From the NCBI GenBank assembly GCA_018238155.1, contig JABCTZ010000003.1, positions 124,001 through 188,000 on the forward strand: a DNA stretch of 64,000 nt. The letters run 5' to 3'. How positions within the stretch are numbered: position 1 is the first letter of the stretch; each line of letters begins with the position of its first letter. Below the pieces are notes generated by a model. That model had not been told where the DNA came from. It worked only from the letters and a program-made list of their open reading frames with translations, and did no database searches. The translations under genes were made by a program, and so were the position numbers. Positions 43,575 through 51,540 of this stretch are shown here, piece after piece. The DNA comes from Candidatus Heimdallarchaeota archaeon. GTDB taxonomy: Archaea; Asgardarchaeota; Heimdallarchaeia; JABLTI01.

Positions 43575-43910
43575 ATGCCTGAAAACCGAATTACCAATTA
43601 TAACAAGCTCGTACGAGACAAGATTCCCGCAATTATAAACAACGATGGAAAAACCTTTGAGTTACAGTTTGTTAATACTGATGATGCTTTTCTTTCTTTA
43701 CTTGGTGAAAAATTAGTCGAAGAATCTCAGGAATTTGTCGAAAGTAAAGATCTCACTGAATTAGCTGATATCTTAGAAGTGATGTTAACTATTCTCCATC
43801 TAAAAAAAATCTCTTTCTCTAAATTGGAGAAAATTCGCCTAGATAAACGAGAAAATCATGGTGGATTTGATAAAAGAATTGTTTTACTTTCTACAACTGA
43901 ATCCATTTAA
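43575..43910 (+). CDS. MazG-like nucleotide pyrophosphohydrolase
   Basis: 111 residues. NKLVRDKIPAII is the hallmark N-terminus of the all-alpha NTP pyrophosphohydrolase (HisE/MazG-like) group, and EEsxE...DILEV supplies the Mg2+-binding acids. It probably hydrolyses a nucleoside triphosphate to the monophosphate, e.g. house-cleaning of modified NTPs. It follows fen1 divergently. A strong terminator follows. Confidence 0.85.
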   Translation: MPENRITNYNKLVRDKIPAIINNDGKTFELQFVNTDDAFLSLLGEKLVEESQEFVESKDLTELADILEVMLTILHLKKISFSKLEKIRLDKRENHGGFDKRIVLLSTTESI

Positions 43911-43939
43911 TGATCAAATAAAAGGAATACTTTTGGTTA

Positions 43940-43966
43940 ACTCTCCTTAGAGAGTCCTCTTTTTAC
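43940..43966 (+). terminator. Hairpin plus T5 after the MazG-like gene
   Basis: ACTCTC (43940-43945) pairs with GAGAGT (43950-43955) around CTTA, followed by CCTCTTTTT. Confidence 0.7.
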
Positions 43967-44041
43967 AGCTATGCTTCTTGAACTAAGAATCTAATTTCAC
44001 TTGAATGAACTGAGAGAAATTAAATGCTGCCGGATTATACT

Positions 44042-44401
44042 TTACAGTATTTTTCCTTCAATTGCATTTGATGTTTCTTTTAGATCAAGGAGGAATTTCT
44101 TCAAATGGTTATCAACCTTTGTGCGAAATTCAGACCAACTCTCATCCTCATTTCGATGAAGATCTTCCCAAGTGAATGCATAATGATTCACATGTGGTCT
44201 TTGACTATGAGCGACTTGATATATTCTTACATTGACAGCCTTCAATTGTCTTGGATCATTCGTAAAACAATCCGCGAAAAATTCAACTGTAAAGGTGATA
44301 AATTGACTCGTCTTGATCTCTCTGTAGAATTCTTCTCTACCGTCATTTATTTTCTTTATATTTGTATTGAATTTCAATGGCATTTCAACTATAGTTGTCA
44401 T
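44042..44401 (-). CDS. Small hypothetical cytosolic protein
   Basis: 119 residues from ATG 44401, with GGTGAAAAGG upstream. Its amino-acid mix (FITFTVEFFADCF, AVNVRIYQVAHSQ, WEDLHRNEDESWSEFRTK) is that of a real protein, while the overlapping plus-strand frame is not. A beta-strand-rich first half is followed by an acidic helix. No recognised family. The leader before it is GC-rich and could fold. Confidence 0.6.
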   Translation of the reverse strand: MTTIVEMPLKFNTNIKKINDGREEFYREIKTSQFITFTVEFFADCFTNDPRQLKAVNVRIYQVAHSQRPHVNHYAFTWEDLHRNEDESWSEFRTKVDNHLKKFLLDLKETSNAIEGKIL

Positions 44402-44445
44402 ACCTTTTCACCTGCTACCATGTCTCATTATAGACTACACCCACT

Positions 44446-44475
44446 CCCCTTCATTTCCACTGGAACTCCGAGGGG
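44446..44475 (-). promoter_or_regulatory. Foldable leader of the small protein gene
   Basis: On the minus strand CCCCT pairs with AGGGG (44471-44475 / 44446-44450) and TTCC with GGAA (44462-44465 / 44555-type inner arm at 44455-44458). A TATA-like TATATA lies at ~44503-44508 on this strand. It may be a leader element; the + strand reading also folds. Confidence 0.3.
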
Positions 44476-44661
44476 CTAACTATCGCTTGGGTTACCTAAG
44501 ACTATATATGGACAATATACTATTATCGATACTCATCTATAAGTATTTTGGTTTATCTATACAACTAATGTACTATCTATATATTACACTGATAATATAT
44601 ACTTTTAAATAGAAACTTGTTCTTTATAGTAACTACAAGAATAAATCTGTCTGTGAAAAAA

Positions 44662-44970
44662 ATGATTACAATTCAAGAAACCCAAAATAAATTGGTAGAT
44701 TTAATTAATTCTAGATTATCAGTAAGACAAATAGCAACACCAGGAGTACAAGGTCCAATGCGAATGCTAGGAGAAAAAATGCTTAATATGTTCGCCGGAC
44801 AAATGATCTCTGATTCAATGATGGCTGAACAAAAAGAAGACATTAAGGATGAATTACTAGAAAATGTAATGAGTTCTCTCGCCCTCGCAGGATTGCTCGG
44901 AATTGATCTTCAACAAGAATTGTCAGATGCAATATCCTTACTCGAACAAGTCACCGCTGAAGGTTCATGA
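44662..44970 (+). CDS. Small helical hypothetical protein
   Basis: 102 residues from ATG 44662 (MITIQETQNKLVDLINSRLS); the upstream extension to 44617 is not supported. Helix-rich with many Met (PMRMLGEKMLNMFAGQMISDSMM), ending in QQELSDAISLLEQVTAEGS. No signal or zinc site. Upstream A/T-rich TATATATTACACTG could be promoter. The stop lies in a long hairpin. Not recognised. Confidence 0.55.
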   Translation: MITIQETQNKLVDLINSRLSVRQIATPGVQGPMRMLGEKMLNMFAGQMISDSMMAEQKEDIKDELLENVMSSLALAGLLGIDLQQELSDAISLLEQVTAEGS

Positions 44971-45010
44971 ACTCTTAATCATTTTTCATGATTATAAGAG
45001 TTCTAATATT
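44969..45010 (+). terminator. Long hairpin at gene end
   Basis: GAACTCTTA (44969-44977) pairs with TAAGAGTTC (44995-45003), with ATCA/TGAT continuing inside, around a T-rich loop. Confidence 0.6.
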
Positions 45011-45181
45011 TCATTATTCCCGAAAAACAGAGGCTATGTTTTAATCATTTCGTAAATGTTTTTTGTGCTTTAACTCTATTTTTGGCTCGAATTTTGCAAG
45101 GAAAAAACTTTTAGAAAGAAGCTTACTTTTAAAGTAATGTACCTATTATGAGTTAATAGCTTACTTTATGAGGTTAATTTA

Positions 45182-46678
45182 ATGGCTGATAACATCACAG
45201 TACCGATTAGGATGCTCGTTTTTTCATCTCCTGATTGTTATGCTTGTCCAGAAGTAGAACGGATTGTCCACAAACTTGTAGGTTCAAGTATGGCTGATAT
45301 TTGTCATGTTAGTACAATAGATGTTGTTCGTGAGCCAAAAACTGCAGAAAGGTACAACGTCAGAATGCTCCCTACAATAATGATTGACGATGAAATAGTT
45401 TTACAAGGTTTAGTAGGCGAAAGTGATATTAGAGATGTTTTGTGGGAGCGAGTTATCAGCTCGATTATTAAACGAGAGAAAACTTTTGATGTTCGAAAAG
45501 AATCTTTGTTATATATTAGTAAAAACAGTTTTGATTCAATAATGAATGAGGAATTCATTCGTCCCTACATTGGTGATTATATCCATGTTGGTGTAATGCA
45601 ACAAATGATCGTTTCATTGGTTGCTCTTGATAAATTGGTTCCAAATTTACTCTACCAATCGGGACGAGAAGTTGGTCTGTATGGCGTTGGAACTTATCTT
45701 ATGATTACTCTTAATCCAAATATTGGCACTGAGTTTCGAGCTAAAGAGCGATTTGAAGAAGTCTTAGATGGTCTAGTAAAATATTTCTCTGATAATGAAT
45801 CAATAAATATTCCAATGAAATTAGCAGAATCTGCTGAGGTTGTTAACATTGATTCTGATTCAGCTACGATGAGAATTATGGGGTTGGCTAGTGCCTCGGG
45901 TTCTCCTTTTGTCGGTGAACCTTTATGTCACTTTTCTGCGGGTGAAATAGCTGGCCTAACTGAGGTCTTAACAGGTCGGAATTGTGTTGTTCATGAGGTA
46001 AAGTGTGTTGGTACAGGTCATGAATATTGTGAGTTTGAAATCACTGTTTCAGATGAACCGATAAGCAGAAATCTGTCGGATAATCAAGAAGAAGAATATA
46101 TAGTTGAAGATCGCAGTCAACATTTCCAAGGTATCTTGCATGATATTTCAACTCGTTTACATGAGTCATTTATTAGCCCAAAAGATGTTTTTAATAGAGG
46201 TAATATTGGTAATGAAGTTCATTTTACAAAACTTCAACAAGCAATTGTAACATTGAAATTAACTGATCCATATTGTGGAGCCCTACTTTACGCAGCAGGA
46301 AGAGAATTAGGTATTTTTGGTCCCGGTCGTGATATCCTACAAAGATATCTTGAGGACGAAAATTACACCTGGCCTCTGAATTTGCAACAAGCATTATATA
46401 TTTTGAATAAATTCTTTCATTTTGGAATGATACAAGCAGCAAAAGAAAGAGCTGACGTTAAAATTATTGAAGATGGCGATCAATTAAAAATTAGAATAGA
46501 TGAATGTGCAATATCCTCAGGAGCAACTGATTCTGGGGTTTCATTCTGTGATTTCATGGCAGGATATATTGCAGGACGAATAACTATCATAACAAATAGA
46601 GATTGTGTTGTTACTGAAACTCATTGTCATGGATTAGGCGATAAATACTGTGAATTTGGGATCTCGTTTGTAGATTGA
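45182..46678 (+). CDS. Thioredoxin-like domain fused to two V4R domains
   Basis: 498 residues. Residues 1-~90 are a thioredoxin/glutaredoxin-like fold with a CYAC active-site motif (C19-x2-C22) and MLPTIMIDDE (cis-Pro region). Two V4R (4-vinyl reductase) domains follow, ~110-290 and ~310-498, each with the zinc/small-molecule signature: FSAGEIAGL...EVKCVGTGHEYCEFEI and FMAGYIAGR...ETHCHGLGDKYCEFGI. V4R domains bind metabolites in regulators and in tetrapyrrole/aromatic enzymes. The linked disulfide domain suggests redox-controlled ligand sensing. The peroxiredoxin gene follows after seven bases. Confidence 0.88.
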   Translation: MADNITVPIRMLVFSSPDCYACPEVERIVHKLVGSSMADICHVSTIDVVREPKTAERYNVRMLPTIMIDDEIVLQGLVGESDIRDVLWERVISSIIKREKTFDVRKESLLYISKNSFDSIMNEEFIRPYIGDYIHVGVMQQMIVSLVALDKLVPNLLYQSGREVGLYGVGTYLMITLNPNIGTEFRAKERFEEVLDGLVKYFSDNESINIPMKLAESAEVVNIDSDSATMRIMGLASASGSPFVGEPLCHFSAGEIAGLTEVLTGRNCVVHEVKCVGTGHEYCEFEITVSDEPISRNLSDNQEEEYIVEDRSQHFQGILHDISTRLHESFISPKDVFNRGNIGNEVHFTKLQQAIVTLKLTDPYCGALLYAAGRELGIFGPGRDILQRYLEDENYTWPLNLQQALYILNKFFHFGMIQAAKERADVKIIEDGDQLKIRIDECAISSGATDSGVSFCDFMAGYIAGRITIITNRDCVVTETHCHGLGDKYCEFGISFVD

Positions 46679-46685
46679 AAAACTA

Positions 46686-47183
46686 TTGGAGAAGTTTATT
46701 ATTAGCAAATCAAAATCGGAAAAAACAAAAGTGAAAGTTGGAGATTCCGCTCCTTTATTTTCTCTCGCCGATAGTTCTGGAAAGGAAGTCAAATTAAAAG
46801 ATTATCTTGGAAAGAAATCAATAGTACTTTATTTTTATCCCAAAGATTACACACGAGGATGCACTACTGAAGCTTGTTCTTTCCGTGACAGATATGAGTT
46901 ATTCTTAAAAGCTGGTGCAGAAGTAATTGGTATTAGTGGTGATAGCTCAGAATCACATGCGAATTTTGCTGTAACATATAAACTTCCATTTGTTTTGTTA
47001 AGTGATGTAAAAAACAAAGTAAGAAAACTCTATAATGTAGGCTCAACTTTTGGTATTATTCCTGGAAGAGTTACTTATATCCTTGATAAAAGAGGAATCA
47101 TTCAACATATTTTCTCTTCACAAATCAATCCCAAAAAGCATATTGATGAAGCATTGCGCATATTGGACGAAATGAAGGAATAG
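46686..47183 (+). CDS. bcp: Peroxiredoxin (BCP/PrxQ type)
   Basis: 165 residues. YPKDYTRGCTTEACSFRDR holds the peroxidatic C59 and resolving C64 (C-x4-C), the PrxQ pattern. It reduces peroxides with thioredoxin-like partners. The gene follows the thioredoxin-V4R gene by seven bases, so the two could be functionally paired: the CYAC domain could reduce this enzyme. The start TTG 46686 lacks a clear ribosome site. Confidence 0.92.
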   Translation: MEKFIISKSKSEKTKVKVGDSAPLFSLADSSGKEVKLKDYLGKKSIVLYFYPKDYTRGCTTEACSFRDRYELFLKAGAEVIGISGDSSESHANFAVTYKLPFVLLSDVKNKVRKLYNVGSTFGIIPGRVTYILDKRGIIQHIFSSQINPKKHIDEALRILDEMKE

Positions 47184-47221
47184 ATTTTATGGTCAAAGGT
47201 TCAGAAATTTAAACTATACCT

Positions 47222-47941
47222 ATGTCAACAATTAAAACTGAAAAACAACATTTAAATTATATAATATCTCTTCTAGAAGAAATAATAATCGAAGGATGTC
47301 CAAGTACAATGTTTGCAAAAAGATCTGAAGCTCTACTATTAATTTCAGCAACACTTGCGATTATTCCTATGTTCTTTATTCCGAAATCCTTGTTTGTATT
47401 AATTCCATTTGTGTTTTTCGTAATTGTGACTGGCTTTCTAATGTATTTTTTCCGCGATCCAGAGAGAATATCTCCAGAAGAGGAAGGAATAATTGTTTCT
47501 CCCGCTGAAGGAAAAATACGCGAAATAGTTAAAGAAGACGATGGGTCAACACGAATTCAAATTGAATTATCTGTGTTTAATGTTCATGTGAATCGTGCTC
47601 CAATTGATTGCAAAATTACTGCTATTACAAGAGAAAAAGGAGCTCATTGGCCTGTATGGTTTAAAGGAAATTTTGCAACTCAAAATGCACGACAGCACTT
47701 CGATCTTGAGACAAATGAAGGGTTCTCTTTTAGAATAACACAAATTTCAGGTATTTTTGCTTGGAGATGTGTAAGTTATGTTGATGCTGGTGAGACGGTA
47801 AAGCAAAATGATAAAATTGGCATTATTCGTTTTGGTTCTGCTGCAAATGTTATTTTGCCAAAAGATTGTGGATATGAATCTTCAGTGGAAATAGGAGATA
47901 CCATTAGAGCTGGTGAAACTATTATCGCCCGAAGAAAGTGA
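47222..47941 (+). CDS. psd: Archaetidylserine decarboxylase (phosphatidylserine decarboxylase family)
   Basis: 239 residues. Two TM helices (~38-75) lead to FFRDPERISPE and SPAEGKIREI, and IELSVFNVHVNRAPIDC. RFGSAANVILP carries the F-G-S autocleavage site (S~205) that yields the pyruvoyl group. The chemistry is decarboxylation of a serine head group to ethanolamine. The next gene encodes the serine transferase that makes its substrate, so the two form a head-group pathway. Confidence 0.92.
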   Translation: MSTIKTEKQHLNYIISLLEEIIIEGCPSTMFAKRSEALLLISATLAIIPMFFIPKSLFVLIPFVFFVIVTGFLMYFFRDPERISPEEEGIIVSPAEGKIREIVKEDDGSTRIQIELSVFNVHVNRAPIDCKITAITREKGAHWPVWFKGNFATQNARQHFDLETNEGFSFRITQISGIFAWRCVSYVDAGETVKQNDKIGIIRFGSAANVILPKDCGYESSVEIGDTIRAGETIIARRK

Positions 47942-47947
47942 TTTAAT

Positions 47948-48826
47948 ATGGATGCTTCTGAAAACTCCAAGAATTCAGATGAAACTGAAATCAGTGAGGA
48001 TGTTCAGGACAGCAAATTAAAAATTCCCGAATTTTCAAAACCTGTTCGGATGTTTTTTGCATTCTTAGCAAATCTAATTACAACACTTAATTTCGCTAGT
48101 GGAGTGATAGCAATAATTTTGGTAGTAATAGACCCTAGAAATCCTGTATATGTTCTCTGGGCTTCAAAATTAATTCTATTAGCGATTATTTTTGATTTCT
48201 CAGATGGGATACCTGCAAGATTAGCAAAGAAAGAACCGGGATTTTTTGGTATAGTAGTAGATTCCGTAGCCGATACAGTTTCGTTTGGTTTAGCTCCTGC
48301 AGTAATGTTATCATTGAGTTTACCACTTATAGGATCTGAAAGTACTGCTCATTTTGTCTTAGCAATCTTATCTGTTGTGGTAGGTGTTTATTTCGGTTTT
48401 TGCACAATATTCAGACTAGTTCGTTTTACGAAATCACCCAGCAAGAAATGGTTTAAAGGAATTCCTGCACCTGGTGCGGGATGTATTGCTGCCAGTTATT
48501 TTATCATCAAACTATATATTGAGGAAATGATTCCTTCTACATCGATAGTGGTTCCAATTGTAGGTCTTTTATTAATGATTTTTACTAGTTCTATGATGAT
48601 AGTGAATTTCAAATACCCTACAACAAAATTGCGAAAAAACTTTTTAGAAATTTTTCTACTAGGATTAACAGCTATAACGATTGTCGCAATGGCAATATTA
48701 CCTTTGAATTACATAATCTATCCAGCAGGATTGTTGGCTGCTTTAACTTCATTATATGTTTTCTATGGACCATTCTATTTGCTGGGTCATATGTTAGATC
48801 GAGCAAAAGAAGTAGACAATAAATAG
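47948..48826 (+). CDS. pssA: CDP-alcohol phosphatidyltransferase, archaetidylserine synthase type
   Basis: 292 residues, integral membrane. The CDP-alcohol motif is present: DFSDGIPARLAKKEPGFFG followed by IVVDSVAD (D-x2-DG-x2-AR...G-x3-D-x3-D). It would move serine from free serine to CDP-archaeol. A ~30-residue acidic N-terminus precedes the first TM. It starts six bases after psd, confirming the pairing. Confidence 0.9.
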   Translation: MDASENSKNSDETEISEDVQDSKLKIPEFSKPVRMFFAFLANLITTLNFASGVIAIILVVIDPRNPVYVLWASKLILLAIIFDFSDGIPARLAKKEPGFFGIVVDSVADTVSFGLAPAVMLSLSLPLIGSESTAHFVLAILSVVVGVYFGFCTIFRLVRFTKSPSKKWFKGIPAPGAGCIAASYFIIKLYIEEMIPSTSIVVPIVGLLLMIFTSSMMIVNFKYPTTKLRKNFLEIFLLGLTAITIVAMAILPLNYIIYPAGLLAALTSLYVFYGPFYLLGHMLDRAKEVDNK

Positions 48827-48939
48827 AATCTGTTTTTCTCTTCTTTTTCAAGAAAAAATTATCTTTGCACAATAACAAAACTTTACAAATGAGTGTGTTT
48901 AAGTTTATAAAAGAAAAACAATGTTCAGAGGAAAAAAGA

Positions 48940-49713
48940 ATGGATTTTCAACGTATACCTACAAGTTCACCATTAGATGATTTAAGAAAAATAAAGCTTC
49001 TCGCAACTGGCATTCCCGGATTTGATGTTAGCATAGGTGGAGGTGTTCCTGATGGGTCCCTAATTCTATTGTTAGGTGAACCTGGTTCGGGTTTTGATAT
49101 TTTTGCATTACAAATGCTTCATGAACAAGCTAAACTAGGCAAGAAAATCTATTATGTTTCTGTAGATAAACCTCCTTCAGAGGTTGAATTAGAGATGCTA
49201 ACTTTTGGCTGGAATATTGATACTTACAAATCAATTGGTTCTTGGTCTTACATCGATGCATATGGAGCTAAATATGCCACTCCAGGTGAGGATTCTTCTC
49301 CAGTAATTTCTTGGGACAAAGGACTGTTAAATCTTTTGAGAACTAAATTCGTTAGTTTAGTAAGTAAATCAACTCAATCATTTACTATTATTGATACTCT
49401 CTCACATTTACTACTTGATTATGATGAAGAACAAGTAAGAGATTTAATTGAAAACTTCATCAATAATGTTGTTCGAAAAGTAGGTGGAGTGCACTTGTTG
49501 TTGATGGTAAAAGGAATGCATGATTTGAAAACTGAAACGTTATTTTCGCATTTAGCTGATGGAGTAATTGATTTCTATTTACGGGAAAGATCAGAACAGC
49601 TTCAACGAACATTTCGAGTAAGAAAAATGCGAAAAGCAATTTATGATACAAGATTATATCCAATTAATCTCGAAGAAGACGGCTTGCAGATTGAAACAGC
49701 TAGAAGAATATAA
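48940..49713 (+). CDS. KaiC/RecA-fold protein with a degenerate Walker A
   Basis: About 257 residues from ATG 48940, with AGAGGA upstream; an earlier frame start at 48865 is less likely. ATGIPGFDVSIGGGVPDGS is the opening of the KaiC/RecA-like family, but the P-loop reads GEPGSGFDI (~47-55), with Phe for the catalytic Lys and no Ser/Thr. A Walker B-like IIDTLSHLL is at ~150. It can hardly hydrolyse ATP in the normal way; it may be a nucleotide-independent scaffold or regulator. Partner unknown; it lies between pssA and rfcL. Confidence 0.75.
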   Translation: MDFQRIPTSSPLDDLRKIKLLATGIPGFDVSIGGGVPDGSLILLLGEPGSGFDIFALQMLHEQAKLGKKIYYVSVDKPPSEVELEMLTFGWNIDTYKSIGSWSYIDAYGAKYATPGEDSSPVISWDKGLLNLLRTKFVSLVSKSTQSFTIIDTLSHLLLDYDEEQVRDLIENFINNVVRKVGGVHLLLMVKGMHDLKTETLFSHLADGVIDFYLRERSEQLQRTFRVRKMRKAIYDTRLYPINLEEDGLQIETARRI

Positions 49714-49853
49714 TTTCACTTTTCTAGCTCAACTCGTTTTTACTATTTTTATTTTTGATAAAGGTAATAGTGAAGCTTTTATTCTTGAAATACGACAAAG
49801 GATTAGAGAAAAATTGCTAGTTTATCTCTGTCTTTCAAGTGAGGATGTTACAA

Positions 49854-51419
49854 GTGGTTGATGAACAAGTTCTGTGGACAGAATCATTTCGCCCAACAAA
49901 TCTAGGACAAGTTATCGGTAATGAGGATGCTGTAATTGCACTCAAAGATTGGTTTGATTCATGGTCACCAACTGCGAAAAAGAAAGTTGCCATTTTACAT
50001 GGACCCGCCGGAACAGGAAAAACAAGTAGTGTTATAGCACTTGCAAATGAACGGCAATATGAATTAGTTGAAATGAATGCAAGTGATTCGAGAAATAAAG
50101 CTGCTATAATGAGGTTAGCGGGAAGTTCAGCAAGAGAAGGCACTATTGTAGGTGGTGCAAAAGGTAAAAGAATATTACTGATAGATGAAGTAGACGGAAT
50201 TGCTGGCAGGGAAGATCGCGGGGGTGTAAAATCATTAATTGATGTTATACGTGAAGCAGCAGTACCGATTATTTGTACTGCAAACGAAGCCTATTCTCCG
50301 AAATTAAAAGCTTTAAGGAAGATTGCAAAAGTAATAGCTTACAAACCTGTTCATCATGAATATATTTTCAAAATTTTAAAGAAAATCGCACGAGTAGAAA
50401 AAATAACCATTTCAGAAGATAACCTTCAATTTTTGGCAGAGAACGCAGGAGGAGATATGCGAAGTGCAATCAACGATTTTCAAGGAATGGTTCTTCAACT
50501 GAAAAGTGGCAAGGTAACCGATTTCGAGTTACTAAAACCTTATAGAGATCAAACAAAAAATTTGCAATCTGCGTTAACGGAATTATTTAATGCAAAAGAT
50601 TATTTGAAAGGAAAGAAAGCAATTGATGGCTTAAAAATAAAATACGACGAGTTGCTTCTATGGATTTTTGAGAATGCATATATTCATACAAGTGAAGAAA
50701 ATTTAGCTGAAGTATATGAAACGCTAGCTGATGCAGATCTGTATCTAGGAAGGATTATGCGTAGACAAAGCTGGGGCTTGTTGAAATATTTCTTTGATTT
50801 AGTTTCTGGTGGAGTAGCAGTAGCTGTTGATAAACCCAAAATGTCCACACAACATATTTTCCCGCAAAAAATAGGCATGTATGCTCAAACAATGTTTACT
50901 CGAGCAATTACTAAATCTATAGCATCGAACCTAGCGTCTAAAATACATGTTTCTCGAAGTGCTGCAAGAACTGGTTCAATGTACTTGGTTCAACAAGTTT
51001 TGAATGGCAATATTGGTGATGCAGCAAAAATGGTTGATTGGTTGGAATTAGATGACAATCAAGTAAAATCTATGCTGAAAAAACCCGAGTCACTTAGAAA
51101 AATACGAAAAGTTGTTAATGCTTTTGAAGATGACCGAATGAAAATTCAAACTATAATGGGTGATTTGAAACATTCGAGTTTCGATAGACAAGGTGATGAT
51201 TGGACTTCAATTCTAAAAGATTATGAAATAAAGAAAGAACAAAAATTAGAAGAGGAGAAGAGACGAAAAGAAGAAGAAAAGAAGAGAAAAGCTGCTAAAG
51301 CAAAAAAGAAAGCAGAAGCAAAAGCAAAGAAAGAACAAGATAAAACAAATCAAGTGAAAGAAGAGCCAAAAAAGAAGGAAAAGAAAAAACAAACTTCACT
51401 TGATCAATACTTTTCTTAA
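49854..51419 (+). CDS. rfcL: Replication factor C large subunit
   Basis: About 521 residues. ESFRPTNLGQVIGNEDAV begins the RFC box, Walker A HGPAGTGKTS (~48-57) and Walker B LIDEVDG (~108-114) follow. The C-terminus is Lys/Glu rich and ends in the PIP box QTSLDQYF, which contacts PCNA. It loads the clamp with RfcS (not in the window). Start: GTG 49854 has GAGG ten bases upstream; ATG 49845 is too close to it. Confidence 0.95.
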   Translation: MVDEQVLWTESFRPTNLGQVIGNEDAVIALKDWFDSWSPTAKKKVAILHGPAGTGKTSSVIALANERQYELVEMNASDSRNKAAIMRLAGSSAREGTIVGGAKGKRILLIDEVDGIAGREDRGGVKSLIDVIREAAVPIICTANEAYSPKLKALRKIAKVIAYKPVHHEYIFKILKKIARVEKITISEDNLQFLAENAGGDMRSAINDFQGMVLQLKSGKVTDFELLKPYRDQTKNLQSALTELFNAKDYLKGKKAIDGLKIKYDELLLWIFENAYIHTSEENLAEVYETLADADLYLGRIMRRQSWGLLKYFFDLVSGGVAVAVDKPKMSTQHIFPQKIGMYAQTMFTRAITKSIASNLASKIHVSRSAARTGSMYLVQQVLNGNIGDAAKMVDWLELDDNQVKSMLKKPESLRKIRKVVNAFEDDRMKIQTIMGDLKHSSFDRQGDDWTSILKDYEIKKEQKLEEEKRRKEEEKKRKAAKAKKKAEAKAKKEQDKTNQVKEEPKKKEKKKQTSLDQYFS

Positions 51420-51540
51420 AAAATGAGTTAAATATTTCAAGCATCAATTATCTTGTGAAATTAGAATTTATTAGATGAGCAAGAAATAGCATTTAGCTAT
51501 TTTAAAAGAAAACCTGTACTAGCATCTATAGTAGATCTAA

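Noticed and set aside
44105..44479. Plus-strand open frame overlapping the small minus-strand protein gene
   Set aside because: Composition is odd, there is no ribosome site, and the minus-strand frame looks like a real protein with GGTGA before its ATG.
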